Shown here: positions 19,073 to 28,044 of the stretch, piece by piece
How positions within the stretch are numbered: the stretch's first letter is position 1
How the letters are laid out: each line of letters begins with the position of its first letter
Source: Bacteroidota bacterium
GTDB taxonomy: Bacteria > Bacteroidota > Ignavibacteria > Palsa-1295
Assembly: GCA_021324685.1 (NCBI GenBank)
Contig: JAJPIQ010000054.1
Span: forward strand, 1-63,391
Length of the DNA stretch: 63,391 nucleotides
Reading direction: 5' to 3'
Program-made: the position numbers and the translations under genes
The notes under the pieces: model-generated
What the model was told of the DNA's origin: nothing
What the model saw: only the letters and a program-made list of their open reading frames with translations
Databases searched by the model: none

Positions 19073-20245
19073 TTACTGGAAGCCTTGAATGAAGGCCAAC
19101 ATGTCTTCCGGCAGATCGGTAGGAACCCCTTCCGTCGGTTCGCCCGCCACGTTTGAATAGATCTCCCGAAACTCGCCATGGCCCTCGAAGGTGCCGGTCG
19201 CAGATATTTGCGAATGCACGAACAGAAATATCGCGGTCCGGTATCCTTTCACACGGTCCTGATCGACCCATAAGGTATATCGGCGTTGCGAACCCATCGA
19301 GGTCGAGTTTGCGGCCTCGATTCGATCGGGTTGGCCATACAACAGGAGCACCCGTCCCATGTCGGTCGCGACCCCCATTCGGCGAGGCGTTCCATAACGT
19401 TCATTCGCTAGTTCTATGCGCCGCATGTATTCCTGCCTCGCCTCGTTCATTGGCGAGCCCGTGATATTCCGTTTTGCCCAAAAGCGGTTCAGCCATACCT
19501 CGATGTCATGCTCGGACTCCGTCCGATCGAGGTCTTCCAATTCCTGCGACGTTGCAATATAACGAAGCGCAGCCCGCAGGGAATCTTTCGGCGTGGGCGC
19601 GGCCGCGTCCTCCCGTAACAGGTCGATAAAAAATCCAAGTTCGATCCCTGCCCAGGCCTCGAAGCGCTCGCTTCCGAATGGAATTCTTCGAAGTTCGGTA
19701 GAAAACCGGTATTCCATGGGCGCCGAACGCCCGGCCAGCGCCAGTCGAATACCCGTTGAAAAAGAATTACTGTCCGCACCGTTATCGACAAGCAATAGTT
19801 CCGCATCGCCATAGACGCCGGACGAGAGGTCCTCGGATTCGCGGATCGGAAATCGAAATCCAACGGCAATGGCTTTTGTCGAAGGATCGGAAAAGCCCCA
19901 GTGAAAGCCTGCGGTAAAATCGAGGCTCTGGTTTCGAGCGAAAAAGTCGGCATTTGCCGTGGGCTGCAGCGATGCTGAAGTTCCCAACGCGTAATATCCA
20001 ATTCCACCCGTAAGCGCCACATCGATCGTTCGGCCGAACGGCAGTGAAGCCGGAGGCACATGGAGCGCCGGAAACGTTACCTTATTCGTGGAATCCACTT
20101 TTACTGAGTCGACTCTTGTCGAGCCGACTCTTGTCGAGTCGGCCTTTTGCGCCCTGGCCGTTTCCGCTCGGAGGGCAATCATTTGACAAAGAACAAATAC
20201 GAAGAACGAGGCTCGGCGATATGGCATTGGTAAGGCGAAGATCAA
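19073..20245 (-). CDS. GWxTD-type domain exported protein inside the atp cluster
   Basis: The 390-residue product has a signal peptide (about 1-30) and a Val/Asp/Ser/Thr repeat segment near 35-52. A beta-rich stretch (about 60-220) follows, with alternating patterns that could be an outer-membrane or periplasmic domain. The C-terminal 150 residues match the GWxTD domain: IEVWLNRFWAKRNITGSP, then MGVATDMGRVLLLYGQPDRIE. The name-giving motif is GVATD rather than GWxTD. The domain is common in Bacteroidota, Chlorobi and Acidobacteria but has no known function. The gene lies between atpA and atpG, with 34 and 46 bases on either side. Confidence 0.75.
   Translation of the reverse strand: MIFALPMPYRRASFFVFVLCQMIALRAETARAQKADSTRVGSTRVDSVKVDSTNKVTFPALHVPPASLPFGRTIDVALTGGIGYYALGTSASLQPTANADFFARNQSLDFTAGFHWGFSDPSTKAIAVGFRFPIRESEDLSSGVYGDAELLLVDNGADSNSFSTGIRLALAGRSAPMEYRFSTELRRIPFGSERFEAWAGIELGFFIDLLREDAAAPTPKDSLRAALRYIATSQELEDLDRTESEHDIEVWLNRFWAKRNITGSPMNEARQEYMRRIELANERYGTPRRMGVATDMGRVLLLYGQPDRIEAANSTSMGSQRRYTLWVDQDRVKGYRTAIFLFVHSQISATGTFEGHGEFREIYSNVAGEPTEGVPTDLPEDMLAFIQGFQ
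20111..20140 (-). repeat. 2 x 15-bp tandem repeat in the GWxTD-type gene
   Basis: Units 20111-20125 and 20126-20140 differ by one base. In the reverse frame they encode the Val-x-Ser-Thr-Arg-like repeat after the signal peptide; flanking bases extend the pattern imperfectly. Confidence 0.8.
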
Positions 20246-20291
20246 TTACCTGACCAGAACACCTGAACCTTCAAAACGGCGCACTCCGAAG

Positions 20292-21836
20292 CTATGCTTT
20301 GAAGTTCGCCGCAAAATCGCCAATGACTTTCTTAAGCTGTTCGACGATCTCCGGCGTCAGTTCCTTCTTGTCCGCGATCGCCGCAAGTAGATCGGCATTG
20401 CGCAGACGCATCGACTCCAGGAGTCCCAATTCGAATGGGCGCACCTGTTCGACCGGAATGGCATCGAGATAACCGTTCGTTCCGACAAAAATAGAAATAA
20501 CTTCCTCCTCGACCGGCATCGGCTGGTACTGCCCCTGCTTCAGGAGTTCGACGAGGCGTTGGCCGCGGCGAAGAAGCTGTTGCGTCGATTTATCCAAATC
20601 GCTTCCGAATTTTGCAAACGCTTCGAGTTCCCGATACTGCGCCAGATCAAGTCGGAGGGTTCCCGCGACCTTTTTCATGGCTTTGATCTGGGCATTTCCG
20701 CCGACGCGTGAAACGGATATACCGACGTTGATCGCCGGTCGAACGCCGGCATTGAAGAGGTTCGGCTCGAGATAGATCTGGCCGTCCGTGATGGAAATAA
20801 CATTCGTCGGAATATACGCCGAAACGTCGCCGGCCTGCGTCTCGATCACCGGCAATGCCGTGAGCGATCCGCCGCCTAACTCCTTATTGAGCTTCGAAGC
20901 GCGCTCCAAAAGGCGGGAGTGAAGATAAAATACATCGCCGGGATATGCCTCGCGTCCCGGTGGTCGGCGAAGCAGCAGCGAAACTTCGCGGTACGCCGCC
21001 GCCTGTTTCGAAAGATCGTCATAGACCACGAGCGCATGACGACCCGAGTCGCGGAAATGCTCGCCCAGGGTTGCTCCGGCATACGGCGCAATAAACTGAA
21101 GCGGGGCCGGGTTGGAAGCCGTTGCCGCAATGATCGTCGTAAAGCCCATCGCGCCCTGCTCTTCGAGCTTCGTTTTTACTGCCGCGACCGTCGAAGCCTT
21201 TTGGCCAATGGCGACATAAATACAATAGACGGGATTGATTCCGCGCGCCGCGGCCTCCGGAGTGTGTGTATAACGCTGGTTGATGATCGTATCGATAGCG
21301 ACCGCGGTCTTACCCGTCTGGCGATCGCCGATAATGAGCTCGCGCTGGCCGCGGCCGATCGGGATCATGCCGTCGATAGCCTTGATGCCGGTCTGGAGCG
21401 GCTCTTTCACGGGCTGCCGCTGCATGACGCCTAACGCTTTACGCTCGATCGGGAGGAACTTATCGGTCTTGATCTCCGGACCGCCATCGATCGGAATTCC
21501 GAGCGGATTGATGACGCGGCCAAGCATCGCATCGGTCACCGGCATCGAAGCAATACGGCCCGTACGCCGAACGGTATCGCCTTCCTTGACGAGCGTTTCA
21601 TCGCCAAAGAGAACGGCGCCGACGTTATCTTCTTCCAGGTTCAGCGCCATTCCATAGACGCCATTCGGGAATTCGAGCAGTTCGCTCGCCATGACTTTTT
21701 CGAGTCCATAGACGCGCGCAACGCCGTCGCCGACCATAAGGACGGTCCCGACTTCATACAGATCGACTTCCTTTTCGAATCCCGAAAGCTGCTGCCGCAA
21801 AATGGCGCTTACTTCATCCGGACGTACTGCTGACAT
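20292..21836 (-). CDS. atpA: F-type ATP synthase alpha subunit
   Basis: The 514-residue product has the alpha-type Walker A GDRQTGKT (170-177), the segment [17 protein letters not shown] and the later [20 protein letters not shown] typical of alpha. It starts [20 protein letters not shown]. Alpha forms the non-catalytic nucleotide sites of F1. Its length is normal. The beta subunit gene atpD is not in this window, so the F1 genes are split. Confidence 0.97.
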   Translation of the reverse strand: MSAVRPDEVSAILRQQLSGFEKEVDLYEVGTVLMVGDGVARVYGLEKVMASELLEFPNGVYGMALNLEEDNVGAVLFGDETLVKEGDTVRRTGRIASMPVTDAMLGRVINPLGIPIDGGPEIKTDKFLPIERKALGVMQRQPVKEPLQTGIKAIDGMIPIGRGQRELIIGDRQTGKTAVAIDTIINQRYTHTPEAAARGINPVYCIYVAIGQKASTVAAVKTKLEEQGAMGFTTIIAATASNPAPLQFIAPYAGATLGEHFRDSGRHALVVYDDLSKQAAAYREVSLLLRRPPGREAYPGDVFYLHSRLLERASKLNKELGGGSLTALPVIETQAGDVSAYIPTNVISITDGQIYLEPNLFNAGVRPAINVGISVSRVGGNAQIKAMKKVAGTLRLDLAQYRELEAFAKFGSDLDKSTQQLLRRGQRLVELLKQGQYQPMPVEEEVISIFVGTNGYLDAIPVEQVRPFELGLLESMRLRNADLLAAIADKKELTPEIVEQLKKVIGDFAANFKA

Positions 21837-21887
21837 AGTGCAAATGTTAAGGTTTGAATCTCAATGATGAAAAGCCGCAGCCCTGCA

Positions 21888-22730
21888 TCATTTTTTTTCG
21901 TTTAATTTTTTACGCGACGGTTGTGAACTTTTTTTCTTCGCCGGTTCGAGGGCCAGAAAGCGGTACCTGATACTGCGCTTTGGATCGCCGCGATCGAGCG
22001 CGATAAGCTCCGTGGTGACCACAAACGTTCCATTTTCCGCCGGCGGAATGCCGCGAAACACCATTTTCACGATCCCGACCCCGGGCACGAAGTATTTCGA
22101 CATTTCGCCGAACCCGGCAGGCGTTCGGACCACCAGCGATCGTTCGAAACTCCCATACGGCACCGAAACCGGTTCGGCCGTCGCGATCACCGTCGTTCGA
22201 ATGGTATCGGAACTTACGTCCTTCCACCAGGCCCCGGTCTTCAGCGGGTTCACGAGCAGAACGTGATTCAGATCGCTCGTGATCGAATGATTGAAAACGG
22301 TCATGACGACCGAATCGTCCACATAATACTCGACCGGCCGAAGTTTTATGCTATCGCCCGAATGATACGGCATCGAGGACTCGCACTCGAGCACCGGCAG
22401 CCCCTGGATGGTACGGTTCGAATCGGACACGATCTTCTCGTAGCTATACGTCGTGTCCGATCGAAGGACTTTGTTCGTGTCATCGAGCACCTGCGAGATG
22501 GTCCGGAGCGTCCACTGGGCCCCGACATTCGGCGGAAAAAAATAAAATCCGACGGAATTCGAATCGAGATTACACGTCGGACGAAACGTCTCCTGAGGGA
22601 CAAGGCTCAGCCGCATTTCCGGCTTTTTCTTTTTTTGAGGCTTTGCGGTCTGCGCCTGAGTCAAAGTCGGAACCATCGCAGCCATTGCGACGAATAGGAA
22701 AACCGTCGATCTCCGATTTCCAATGAACAA
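21888..22730 (-). CDS. exported protein of unknown function between atpH and atpA
   Basis: The 280-residue product has a signal peptide (VFLFVAMAAMVPTLTQAQ, cleavage near 27) and a Lys-rich mature N-terminus. The middle is beta-rich, with FYFFPPNVGAQWTLR and KYFVPGVGIVKMVFRG. The latter pattern recurs in secreted Bacteroidota proteins that end up in the periplasm. The C-terminus is very basic (KKKSSQPSRKKLNEKK). It lies 6 bases downstream of atpH and 51 bases before atpA, so it must be cotranscribed with the ATP synthase. I do not recognise the family and infer no function. Confidence 0.7.
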   Translation of the reverse strand: MFIGNRRSTVFLFVAMAAMVPTLTQAQTAKPQKKKKPEMRLSLVPQETFRPTCNLDSNSVGFYFFPPNVGAQWTLRTISQVLDDTNKVLRSDTTYSYEKIVSDSNRTIQGLPVLECESSMPYHSGDSIKLRPVEYYVDDSVVMTVFNHSITSDLNHVLLVNPLKTGAWWKDVSSDTIRTTVIATAEPVSVPYGSFERSLVVRTPAGFGEMSKYFVPGVGIVKMVFRGIPPAENGTFVVTTELIALDRGDPKRSIRYRFLALEPAKKKSSQPSRKKLNEKK

Positions 22731-22735
22731 GTCGC

Positions 22736-23290
22736 TTAATTTAAAATGGGCGTTCCGCCCTCTAAGAATTGCTCGCGAAGTAATTCGAGCTGATGACGCA
22801 GGCTTGCATCGACCATGGCATCGCCCATACGTGCGACAAACCCTCCGCGAAGGCTCGGATCGATGGTAAACTCGGCATGGATCCGCTTGCCGGTCATCCG
22901 TTCGAGTTTGGCTTCCAGTTCCATTCGCTCTTTTTCGGTCAGCGGCGAGGCGCTTTGAATTTTGGCGCGAAGGATATTTCGTTTTGCGTCGAGCATGGCA
23001 AGGAACTCTTCCGCCGTTGCAAATAAATATTCGGAACGGCCTTTCTCGATGAGCAGCGCGATGAACTTCATCGTCAGATCGCTCGAACGTTTCGCAAATA
23101 CTTCCGAAAGGATGTTCCGCTTTTGGTCCGGTGCAATAATGGGACTCGTGAGCACCAACCGCAATTCGCGGGAACCGCGGAGCGTCTGCTCGATATCGCG
23201 AAAATCCTCGGCAATTTTATCGAGGAGTTTCATCTCTTCGGCGAGACCCATCAACGCATGTGCATACCGAACGGCGACTCTGGGGTTCAT
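22736..23290 (-). CDS. atpH: F-type ATP synthase delta subunit
   Basis: The 184-residue product is the OSCP/delta peripheral-stalk subunit. It begins MNPRVAVRYAHALMGLAEE, the family's AxRYAxAL signature, and ends with the conserved region ERMTGKRIHAEFTIDPSLRG followed by GFVARMGD. It lies directly after atpF with a one-base gap, the usual order. Confidence 0.95.
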   Translation of the reverse strand: MNPRVAVRYAHALMGLAEEMKLLDKIAEDFRDIEQTLRGSRELRLVLTSPIIAPDQKRNILSEVFAKRSSDLTMKFIALLIEKGRSEYLFATAEEFLAMLDAKRNILRAKIQSASPLTEKERMELEAKLERMTGKRIHAEFTIDPSLRGGFVARMGDAMVDASLRHQLELLREQFLEGGTPILN

Positions 23291-23291
23291 A

Positions 23292-23786
23292 TTATACTCC
23301 GGCGACCGGCGTTAATTCCGAGATCATCTTGCTCACGACCTTCCGGTGGCGCTCTTCGTTCATGTTCTCATCGAGTAATTTCGAAGTCGCCTGGATCGCG
23401 AGGTCCGATACTTCTTCTCGAAGCTGAACGAGCGCGCGCTGCGTATCGCGTTCGATCTCCGCGCGCGCCTGGCGAAGCAAATGCTCGGCTTCGGCTTTCG
23501 CTTTTTCGACGAGGTCGCGCCGCATCTGCTCGGCATATTGCCGGCCTTCGCGGAGCGCCTTCTGGACTTCTTCTTCCGCCCTGGCGCGCTCTTCCCTGTT
23601 TTGCGCCATCAGCCGCTCTGAATCGGCACGCACCTGTTCCGCGCGCGAAAGAGAATCGGCAATCGCCTGCTCCCGCGCTTTGAGCGACGCAATAAGCGGC
23701 TTCCATGCTACTTTTGCCAGAATGACAAGCAGCAGCACGAAAATGATAAAGGTCCAAATGATCAGACCTGGATTAATGGATAGCAT
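23292..23786 (-). CDS. atpF: F-type ATP synthase b subunit
   Basis: The 164-residue product has one N-terminal membrane helix (LIIWTFIIFVLLLVILAKVAW, roughly 8-28) and then a long charged coiled coil (about 40-150) rich in Ala, Glu, Arg and Gln, the peripheral stator stalk. The ATG is preceded by the 9-base-periodic spacer described separately. Confidence 0.94.
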   Translation of the reverse strand: MLSINPGLIIWTFIIFVLLLVILAKVAWKPLIASLKAREQAIADSLSRAEQVRADSERLMAQNREERARAEEEVQKALREGRQYAEQMRRDLVEKAKAEAEHLLRQARAEIERDTQRALVQLREEVSDLAIQATSKLLDENMNEERHRKVVSKMISELTPVAGV

Positions 23787-23791
23787 GACGG

Positions 23792-23845
23792 GATTACGCT
23801 GATTACGCTGATTTCGCCGATGATGTTGATTACCCCGATCGATAA
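23792..23845. repeat. degenerate 9-bp GAT-periodic repeat between atpE and atpF
   Basis: On the plus strand six successive 9-base words all begin GAT: GATTACGCT, GATTACGCT, GATTTCGCC, GATGATGTT, GATTACCCC, GATCGATAA. On the coding (minus) strand this is the leader of atpF. It is not translated in either neighbour. Confidence 0.75.
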
Positions 23846-23904
23846 ATCGGCATAATGCGATGAGCCATCTTAATTGCCCATCCTAAAATCAGCGAAATCC
23901 AGTT

Positions 23905-24138
23905 TTACTTCGTTGCTAAAATAATGCAGATAACGAGCGCGAAGAGCGCGATACCTTCGATGAGCGCCGCACCGATGATCATCGTCGTGCGAAGACCGCC
24001 GGCCATTTCCGGCTGACGCGCCTGCGATTCGATCGCCGAAGCGACGAGCTTGCCGATGCCCTGTCCTGCGCCAAGCACGGCAATGCCCGCTCCGATACCC
24101 GCGCCCAAAAATGCCATTCCTACTTCTGCTGGATTCAT
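23905..24138 (-). CDS. atpE: F-type ATP synthase c subunit, proton-type
   Basis: The 77-residue hairpin proteolipid has two membrane helices joined by the ARQPE loop (SQARQPEMAGG) and the ion-binding Glu in GAALIEGIALFAL. Aligned by the loop with the Na+ ring of Ilyobacter, the Na+-ligand Gln position is Ile, and the residue after the ion-binding Glu is Gly rather than Ser/Thr. This favours H+ coupling. The gene starts MNPAEVGMAFLGAGIGAG. Confidence 0.95.
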   Translation of the reverse strand: MNPAEVGMAFLGAGIGAGIAVLGAGQGIGKLVASAIESQARQPEMAGGLRTTMIIGAALIEGIALFALVICIILATK

Positions 24139-24245
24139 GTCTCTGTTTTCTTTTTTGAGTTATGAGTTACGTTTGAAATCTAAAAACTTTTTTCGTCCTG
24201 CTGCCGTACCGTCTCCGCCGATTTGCCATTCCACGCCGTCTCGCC

Positions 24246-25385
24246 TTACCATCCATGTCCGGTGGCGGCAAGATGATCGCCATCGGGGACGTGGGGCAGG
24301 TCGTTATCGTGCACATGTTCGTCGTGCGCCGAGTGGACCATCATGCCGATAAAGAGTGCGGAAAGGATCGTAAAAATGTAGGCTTGCAGTGTCGCAACAA
24401 AAATCTCGAGGAGATAGACGAAGATCGCAAACGGAACCGTCACAAACGCGCCGACGATAATCGAGTGGAACAACAGCGCAAGACAGATGAGCGAGACAAT
24501 GATGATATGGCCCGCGGTCATATTCGCAAAAAGACGGATGCAGAGCGCGAACGGCTTCGTGAAGATCCCCATGAACTCGATGGGAACCATGATCAGGAGC
24601 AGGAACGCCTTCATGAAAACCGAAAGGTCCATTTCGTGAAGGCCGGCCGTGAGGTGGAGCAGGAACGTCTTAATTCCCATCGTCCAGATCCCGACCACTT
24701 GTGTGATGAGGAACGTGCTGACCGCGAGGGCCGCCGTGATCTCGATAGAACTGGTCGGCGTATGCGCCCAGGGCAGCAGTCCCGTCAGGTTCGCAAATAA
24801 AATAAAGAAAAAGATCGTCAGGAAGAATGGCAGCAGACGCGAACCGAATGGCTCTGCCACGTTCGGAGCGACGACATCGTCGCGGACAAAGACGATGAGT
24901 ACTTCGAAGAGATTTCGAATTCCGGATGGGATCAGCGTCTTCTTTGCCTTCGATGCCGCGATCGTAGCAAAAATGGCAAGCAGGAGGCCCGCAAATCCGA
25001 GGAAGAAAAGATTCGACGTGACCGACAGGTCGAGGCCAATAGGCTTGTGATCGAGCCGGACCACGGAGCCTTTTTCTGCAAGGGGCGAAGTTTCGATCGT
25101 GTGCTCAGGATCGAATTTCGGATCGGTATTCGTCGAATAGATCCCCGACTCCTTTAGCGATTCCGCACTTGCATAATAATGGAACGAACCATGGTCGACA
25201 AAAATGTATGGCAATGGAATTTCGCCAAACGGCATGACGTCGACCACATGATGATTGCCGAGCGTCTTAAATCCCTCGCTGAAGAAATTTGTCTTTGCTT
25301 CTGGTGCAGCCGCTACGGGCGCAGTGGGTGCAGCCGCTTGCGAAGCGGTGCCGGTAGCTTGAGCCAATGTGGTATCTGCTGCCAT
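24246..25385 (-). CDS. atpB: F-type ATP synthase a subunit with long N-terminal extension
   Basis: The 379-residue product has the stator helix motif CIRLFANMTAGHIIIVSL with the essential Arg, and five or six membrane helices between about 120 and 350. The first 120 residues are a soluble extension, Ala/Pro-rich to residue 32, then a charged segment with VVDVMPFGEIPLPYIFVDHG. Long N-termini occur in Bacteroidota AtpB. The C-terminus is His/Asp-rich. Its ATG overlaps the stop of the AtpI-like gene by one base (TAATG). Confidence 0.93.
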   Translation of the reverse strand: MAADTTLAQATGTASQAAAPTAPVAAAPEAKTNFFSEGFKTLGNHHVVDVMPFGEIPLPYIFVDHGSFHYYASAESLKESGIYSTNTDPKFDPEHTIETSPLAEKGSVVRLDHKPIGLDLSVTSNLFFLGFAGLLLAIFATIAASKAKKTLIPSGIRNLFEVLIVFVRDDVVAPNVAEPFGSRLLPFFLTIFFFILFANLTGLLPWAHTPTSSIEITAALAVSTFLITQVVGIWTMGIKTFLLHLTAGLHEMDLSVFMKAFLLLIMVPIEFMGIFTKPFALCIRLFANMTAGHIIIVSLICLALLFHSIIVGAFVTVPFAIFVYLLEIFVATLQAYIFTILSALFIGMMVHSAHDEHVHDNDLPHVPDGDHLAATGHGW

Positions 25386-25909
25386 TACTGTCCGAGCAAT
25401 TTCCCTTTATTGTGGACGTATGCGATCTCGATCGCGAGATACGAAAAATAGGTGATCAGCAGGCCCATGATAACGCCGCCCGCGTTCATCTTCAAGATCA
25501 GGTAGCCAACGCAAAACGCGATCAGCAGATTGAACATTCGAAGCATAATGCTCATCACCGCGACCGTCATAAACAGCATCGTCGGCTGCTCGAAGGCCCA
25601 TTCCGTTACCAGAAAGCTTACAAAACTCGTTGCGACCGGGACGGCCATTCCAAAGTAGTAGGCCTTCATAAAAGCGCCCGTCGCGAAAAAATACATGGCG
25701 ATCGAACTTGCGAAGAGTAATCCCCCGGTCAGGAGGAAAAACGACCGGATAAAATAGCGGCTCGCCTCCTGGGAAAGAAGGAGATCGGCAACATTTTTAG
25801 GGGCGAGATCGGCGACGTTTCTGGCGGCGACGGATTTAGAGGAAACGGGTGGCAAAGCTACCGCGCTCACTGCGCGATGTTCAACTCTGGAGACGTTGTT
25901 CGAAGTCAA
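25385..25909 (-). CDS. AtpI-like four-helix membrane protein
   Basis: The 174-residue product has a disordered N-terminus with the repeated phrase NVADL (about 31-44). Four hydrophobic segments follow, from FIRSFFLLTGGLLFASSIAM to VIMGLLITYFSYLAIEIAYV. Position directly upstream of atpB and the four-helix layout suggest the AtpI role, which assists c-ring assembly or Mg uptake in other bacteria. Sequence similarity is too weak to be certain. The start may be internal, since the first 45 residues are low-complexity. Confidence 0.6.
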   Translation of the reverse strand: MTSNNVSRVEHRAVSAVALPPVSSKSVAARNVADLAPKNVADLLLSQEASRYFIRSFFLLTGGLLFASSIAMYFFATGAFMKAYYFGMAVPVATSFVSFLVTEWAFEQPTMLFMTVAVMSIMLRMFNLLIAFCVGYLILKMNAGGVIMGLLITYFSYLAIEIAYVHNKGKLLGQ

Positions 25910-26225
25910 ATTTCGTAGCCCGTTCGAAAAAATTCTGGACAGGATCGTTATTTCCCGGCCTGATACGAAAAATTTACCTTTTTGTTACTTTTGAGCAATA
26001 ATTCATTCCGGAAACTTTCGATACTGTCACTCCCGAGAACTTCCAATTCTGTCATTTCCCAGGACTTCCCCGCTTGTCTCCAGTCTTCTTTACTCAAAAA
26101 TTCGTTTGCCCACTGAACGTCCGATTTTCACAAGTCTGGCCTCTGCTGCCGTGTCTCTGATTTCTTCGAAATCAAGGCTCTTCCGAAAGCGGTCCTCCCT
26201 GCGGGCGGCGCGCTCCAAATGCTTT
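25910..26225. other. intergenic 316 bp between the AtpI-like and AtpZ-like genes
   Basis: No normal-length gene is visible. On the minus strand a 42-codon basic frame runs from TTG (26218) to TAA (26090), including SLDFEEIRDTAAEARLVKIG, without a ribosome site. On the plus strand two roughly 21-base words (about 26024 and 26051) beginning CTGTCA form an imperfect repeat. Neither is convincing enough to call. Confidence 0.4.
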
Positions 26226-26498
26226 TTATTTCGGTTTCGTTTCAGAATTTTTTTGAAGACGAAGGACGGTCACAATAAAGTATGTAAGGCTCGAAATAGC
26301 GCCAAAAGTCGAAAGAATAGCAGTCCATAACGGCGTTGTCTTAAAGTGATGGTCGAGCCAGTATCCCGCGCCGACAAAAATCAGGATCGTAAGGACTAAT
26401 TGAATACCGAGCGTAAGGTAGGGCCCAGTTTCCTGAAGCGCCTTTTGCTGCTCGGCCATCTCTCGCTGTGCGCGCGTTTTTAGATCTTCAGGGGTCAT
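26226..26498 (-). CDS. atpZ: AtpZ/AtpI-type small membrane protein
   Basis: The 90-residue product has a charged N-terminal helix (KTRAQREMAEQQKALQ) and two membrane helices: YLTLGIQLVLTILIFVGAGY with WLDHHF following it, and LWTAILSTFGAISSLTYFIV. The WLDHHF phrase after TM1 is typical of the AtpZ/AtpI (DUF4213-like) family at the head of Bacteroidota atp operons. A Mg/Ca channel or assembly role has been proposed for the family. Confidence 0.8.
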   Translation of the reverse strand: MTPEDLKTRAQREMAEQQKALQETGPYLTLGIQLVLTILIFVGAGYWLDHHFKTTPLWTAILSTFGAISSLTYFIVTVLRLQKNSETKPK

Positions 26499-26620
26499 GG
26501 GCTTTTAAGGGGCGGCCGATCACAGAACTGCCGTGAGTTCTTTATGTGGGTTATACGAATGGTCGTATCATATGCGAAACACTGAGGCAATCTTTTTCCA
26601 TCGTCTTTTTTAATACTTTT

Positions 26621-28009
26621 TCACGTCCTCACCACTACCGGGACATGCACTTGTACCGGTTCCAGGCCGCCTTTGCGGAAGGCATGGACGCGGTCTGGGG
26701 AGTGGAGTTCGAGTCCCGATTTCACGCGCGGTTCGAATTCTTCCCGGAATCGTTCCAATGTGAAGGCCACCGGCCAGGCCGCCGCTTCACCCAGGGCACA
26801 GATCGTCCGTCCTTCGATATTGCGCGCAATATCATGGAGCAAGTCGATATCGCCTTCGCGGGCCAAGCCTTGTTCGAACCGGCGGAGCATCTTGAGCATC
26901 CATCCGGTTCCCTCCCGGCACGGGGTACATTGGCCGCAGGACTCGTGCCAGTAGAATTTTGTGATGCGCGTTAGAATTTTTACGATATCGGTGTCCTCGT
27001 CCATCACCATAATGCCACCGGTCCCGATCGCGGAACCGACTTCGACGAGGTGGTTGGCGTCCATGAGTACGCCTTCGAGTTTATCTCCACGCAGGGGCGG
27101 CATCGAGGAACCGCCGGGGATCACCATTTTGATCTTCTTGCCGCCGGGAACTCCGCCCGCGTGCTTGTTAATAATATCGAGCAGGGGAAGGCCCGTCGGG
27201 AGTTCGTACACCCCGGGTTTATTGACGTGACCGCTCACGCCGAACAAAAGCGTTCCCGGCTGCTTCGGATCGCCGATCTTCGAATAGGCTTCGGCGCCCA
27301 TCTTCATGATCACCGGGACGTTCGCCACGGTCTCGATATTATTGATCGTCGTCGGCATTTTCCAGAGGCCCTGATTGGCCGGGAACGGCGGCTTGAATCG
27401 CGGATAGCCGCGCTTGCCTTCGAGCGAGTCCATCATTGCGGTTTCCTCGCCCACGATATAGGCTCCCGCGCCTTTGTGCACGGTAAGATCGACCGCGTAT
27501 TCGACCCCGTCGCCGCTCGGCTTGAAGGTCTGCTTCATCTTTTCACCGATGAAGCCCTTGGCGTACGCATCGGCGACCGCCTGCTCGACCATCCTGACCC
27601 AATGCGCATACTCGCCACGGATGTAGATGTACGCATGATCGATCTGCATGGCATAGCATCCGATGAGGATACCCTCGATCATCTGGTGCGGATTGAATTC
27701 GAAAATCTGTCGGTCTTTAAAAGACCCCGGTTCGGACTCATCGCCATTGATCAGAAAATATTTTTTCTTATCGGTTGCGGTCCGGTCGCGTTGCAGCGTT
27801 TTGGGCATGAAGCTCCATTTCATTCCCGTCGGGAAGGCCGCGCCGCCGCGTCCGCGCAGTCCGGATTTTTTTACTTCGTCGATGACGGCCGCCGGCGACA
27901 TCGAATACGCTTTGCGCATGGCCTCGCCATAGCCGCCGTTCTTGACGTAGGTGTCGATATTCCGCAGATTGGCAATATCGGGCAGGATCAGTTTCGGATA
28001 GTCAGGCAT
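26621..28009 (-). CDS. nuoF: NADH-quinone oxidoreductase subunit F
   Basis: The 462-residue product is the flavin-containing NADH dehydrogenase module subunit. It has the FMN/NADH glycine motif GLRGRGGAAFPTGMKW (50-65) and NGDESEPGSFKDRQ. The C-terminal 4Fe-4S (N3) ligands are ESCGQCTPCREGTGW and, further on, TICALGEAAAW. It catalyses hydride transfer from NADH to FMN. NuoE lies 35 bases upstream; NuoG and the membrane arm are absent here. The closest relatives could also be diaphorase subunits of hydrogenases or formate dehydrogenases. Confidence 0.93.
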   Translation of the reverse strand: MPDYPKLILPDIANLRNIDTYVKNGGYGEAMRKAYSMSPAAVIDEVKKSGLRGRGGAAFPTGMKWSFMPKTLQRDRTATDKKKYFLINGDESEPGSFKDRQIFEFNPHQMIEGILIGCYAMQIDHAYIYIRGEYAHWVRMVEQAVADAYAKGFIGEKMKQTFKPSGDGVEYAVDLTVHKGAGAYIVGEETAMMDSLEGKRGYPRFKPPFPANQGLWKMPTTINNIETVANVPVIMKMGAEAYSKIGDPKQPGTLLFGVSGHVNKPGVYELPTGLPLLDIINKHAGGVPGGKKIKMVIPGGSSMPPLRGDKLEGVLMDANHLVEVGSAIGTGGIMVMDEDTDIVKILTRITKFYWHESCGQCTPCREGTGWMLKMLRRFEQGLAREGDIDLLHDIARNIEGRTICALGEAAAWPVAFTLERFREEFEPRVKSGLELHSPDRVHAFRKGGLEPVQVHVPVVVRT

Positions 28010-28044
28010 GAAAAAATCTCTCGCAAATAATCTATCGCAAAAAT

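Noticed and set aside
23905-24138. Sodium-type c ring
   Set aside because: The Gln seen in GAGQG does not align with the Na+-ligand Gln when anchored on the ARQPE loop, and Gly follows the key Glu.
25910-26225. A bactofilin or extra atp gene in the gap before atpB
   Set aside because: Only a 42-codon TTG frame without a ribosome site was found; too weak to call.
27050-28030. A 326-codon plus-strand frame opposite nuoF
   Set aside because: Antisense to a clear NuoF; Arg/His-rich shadow sequence with no recognisable fold.
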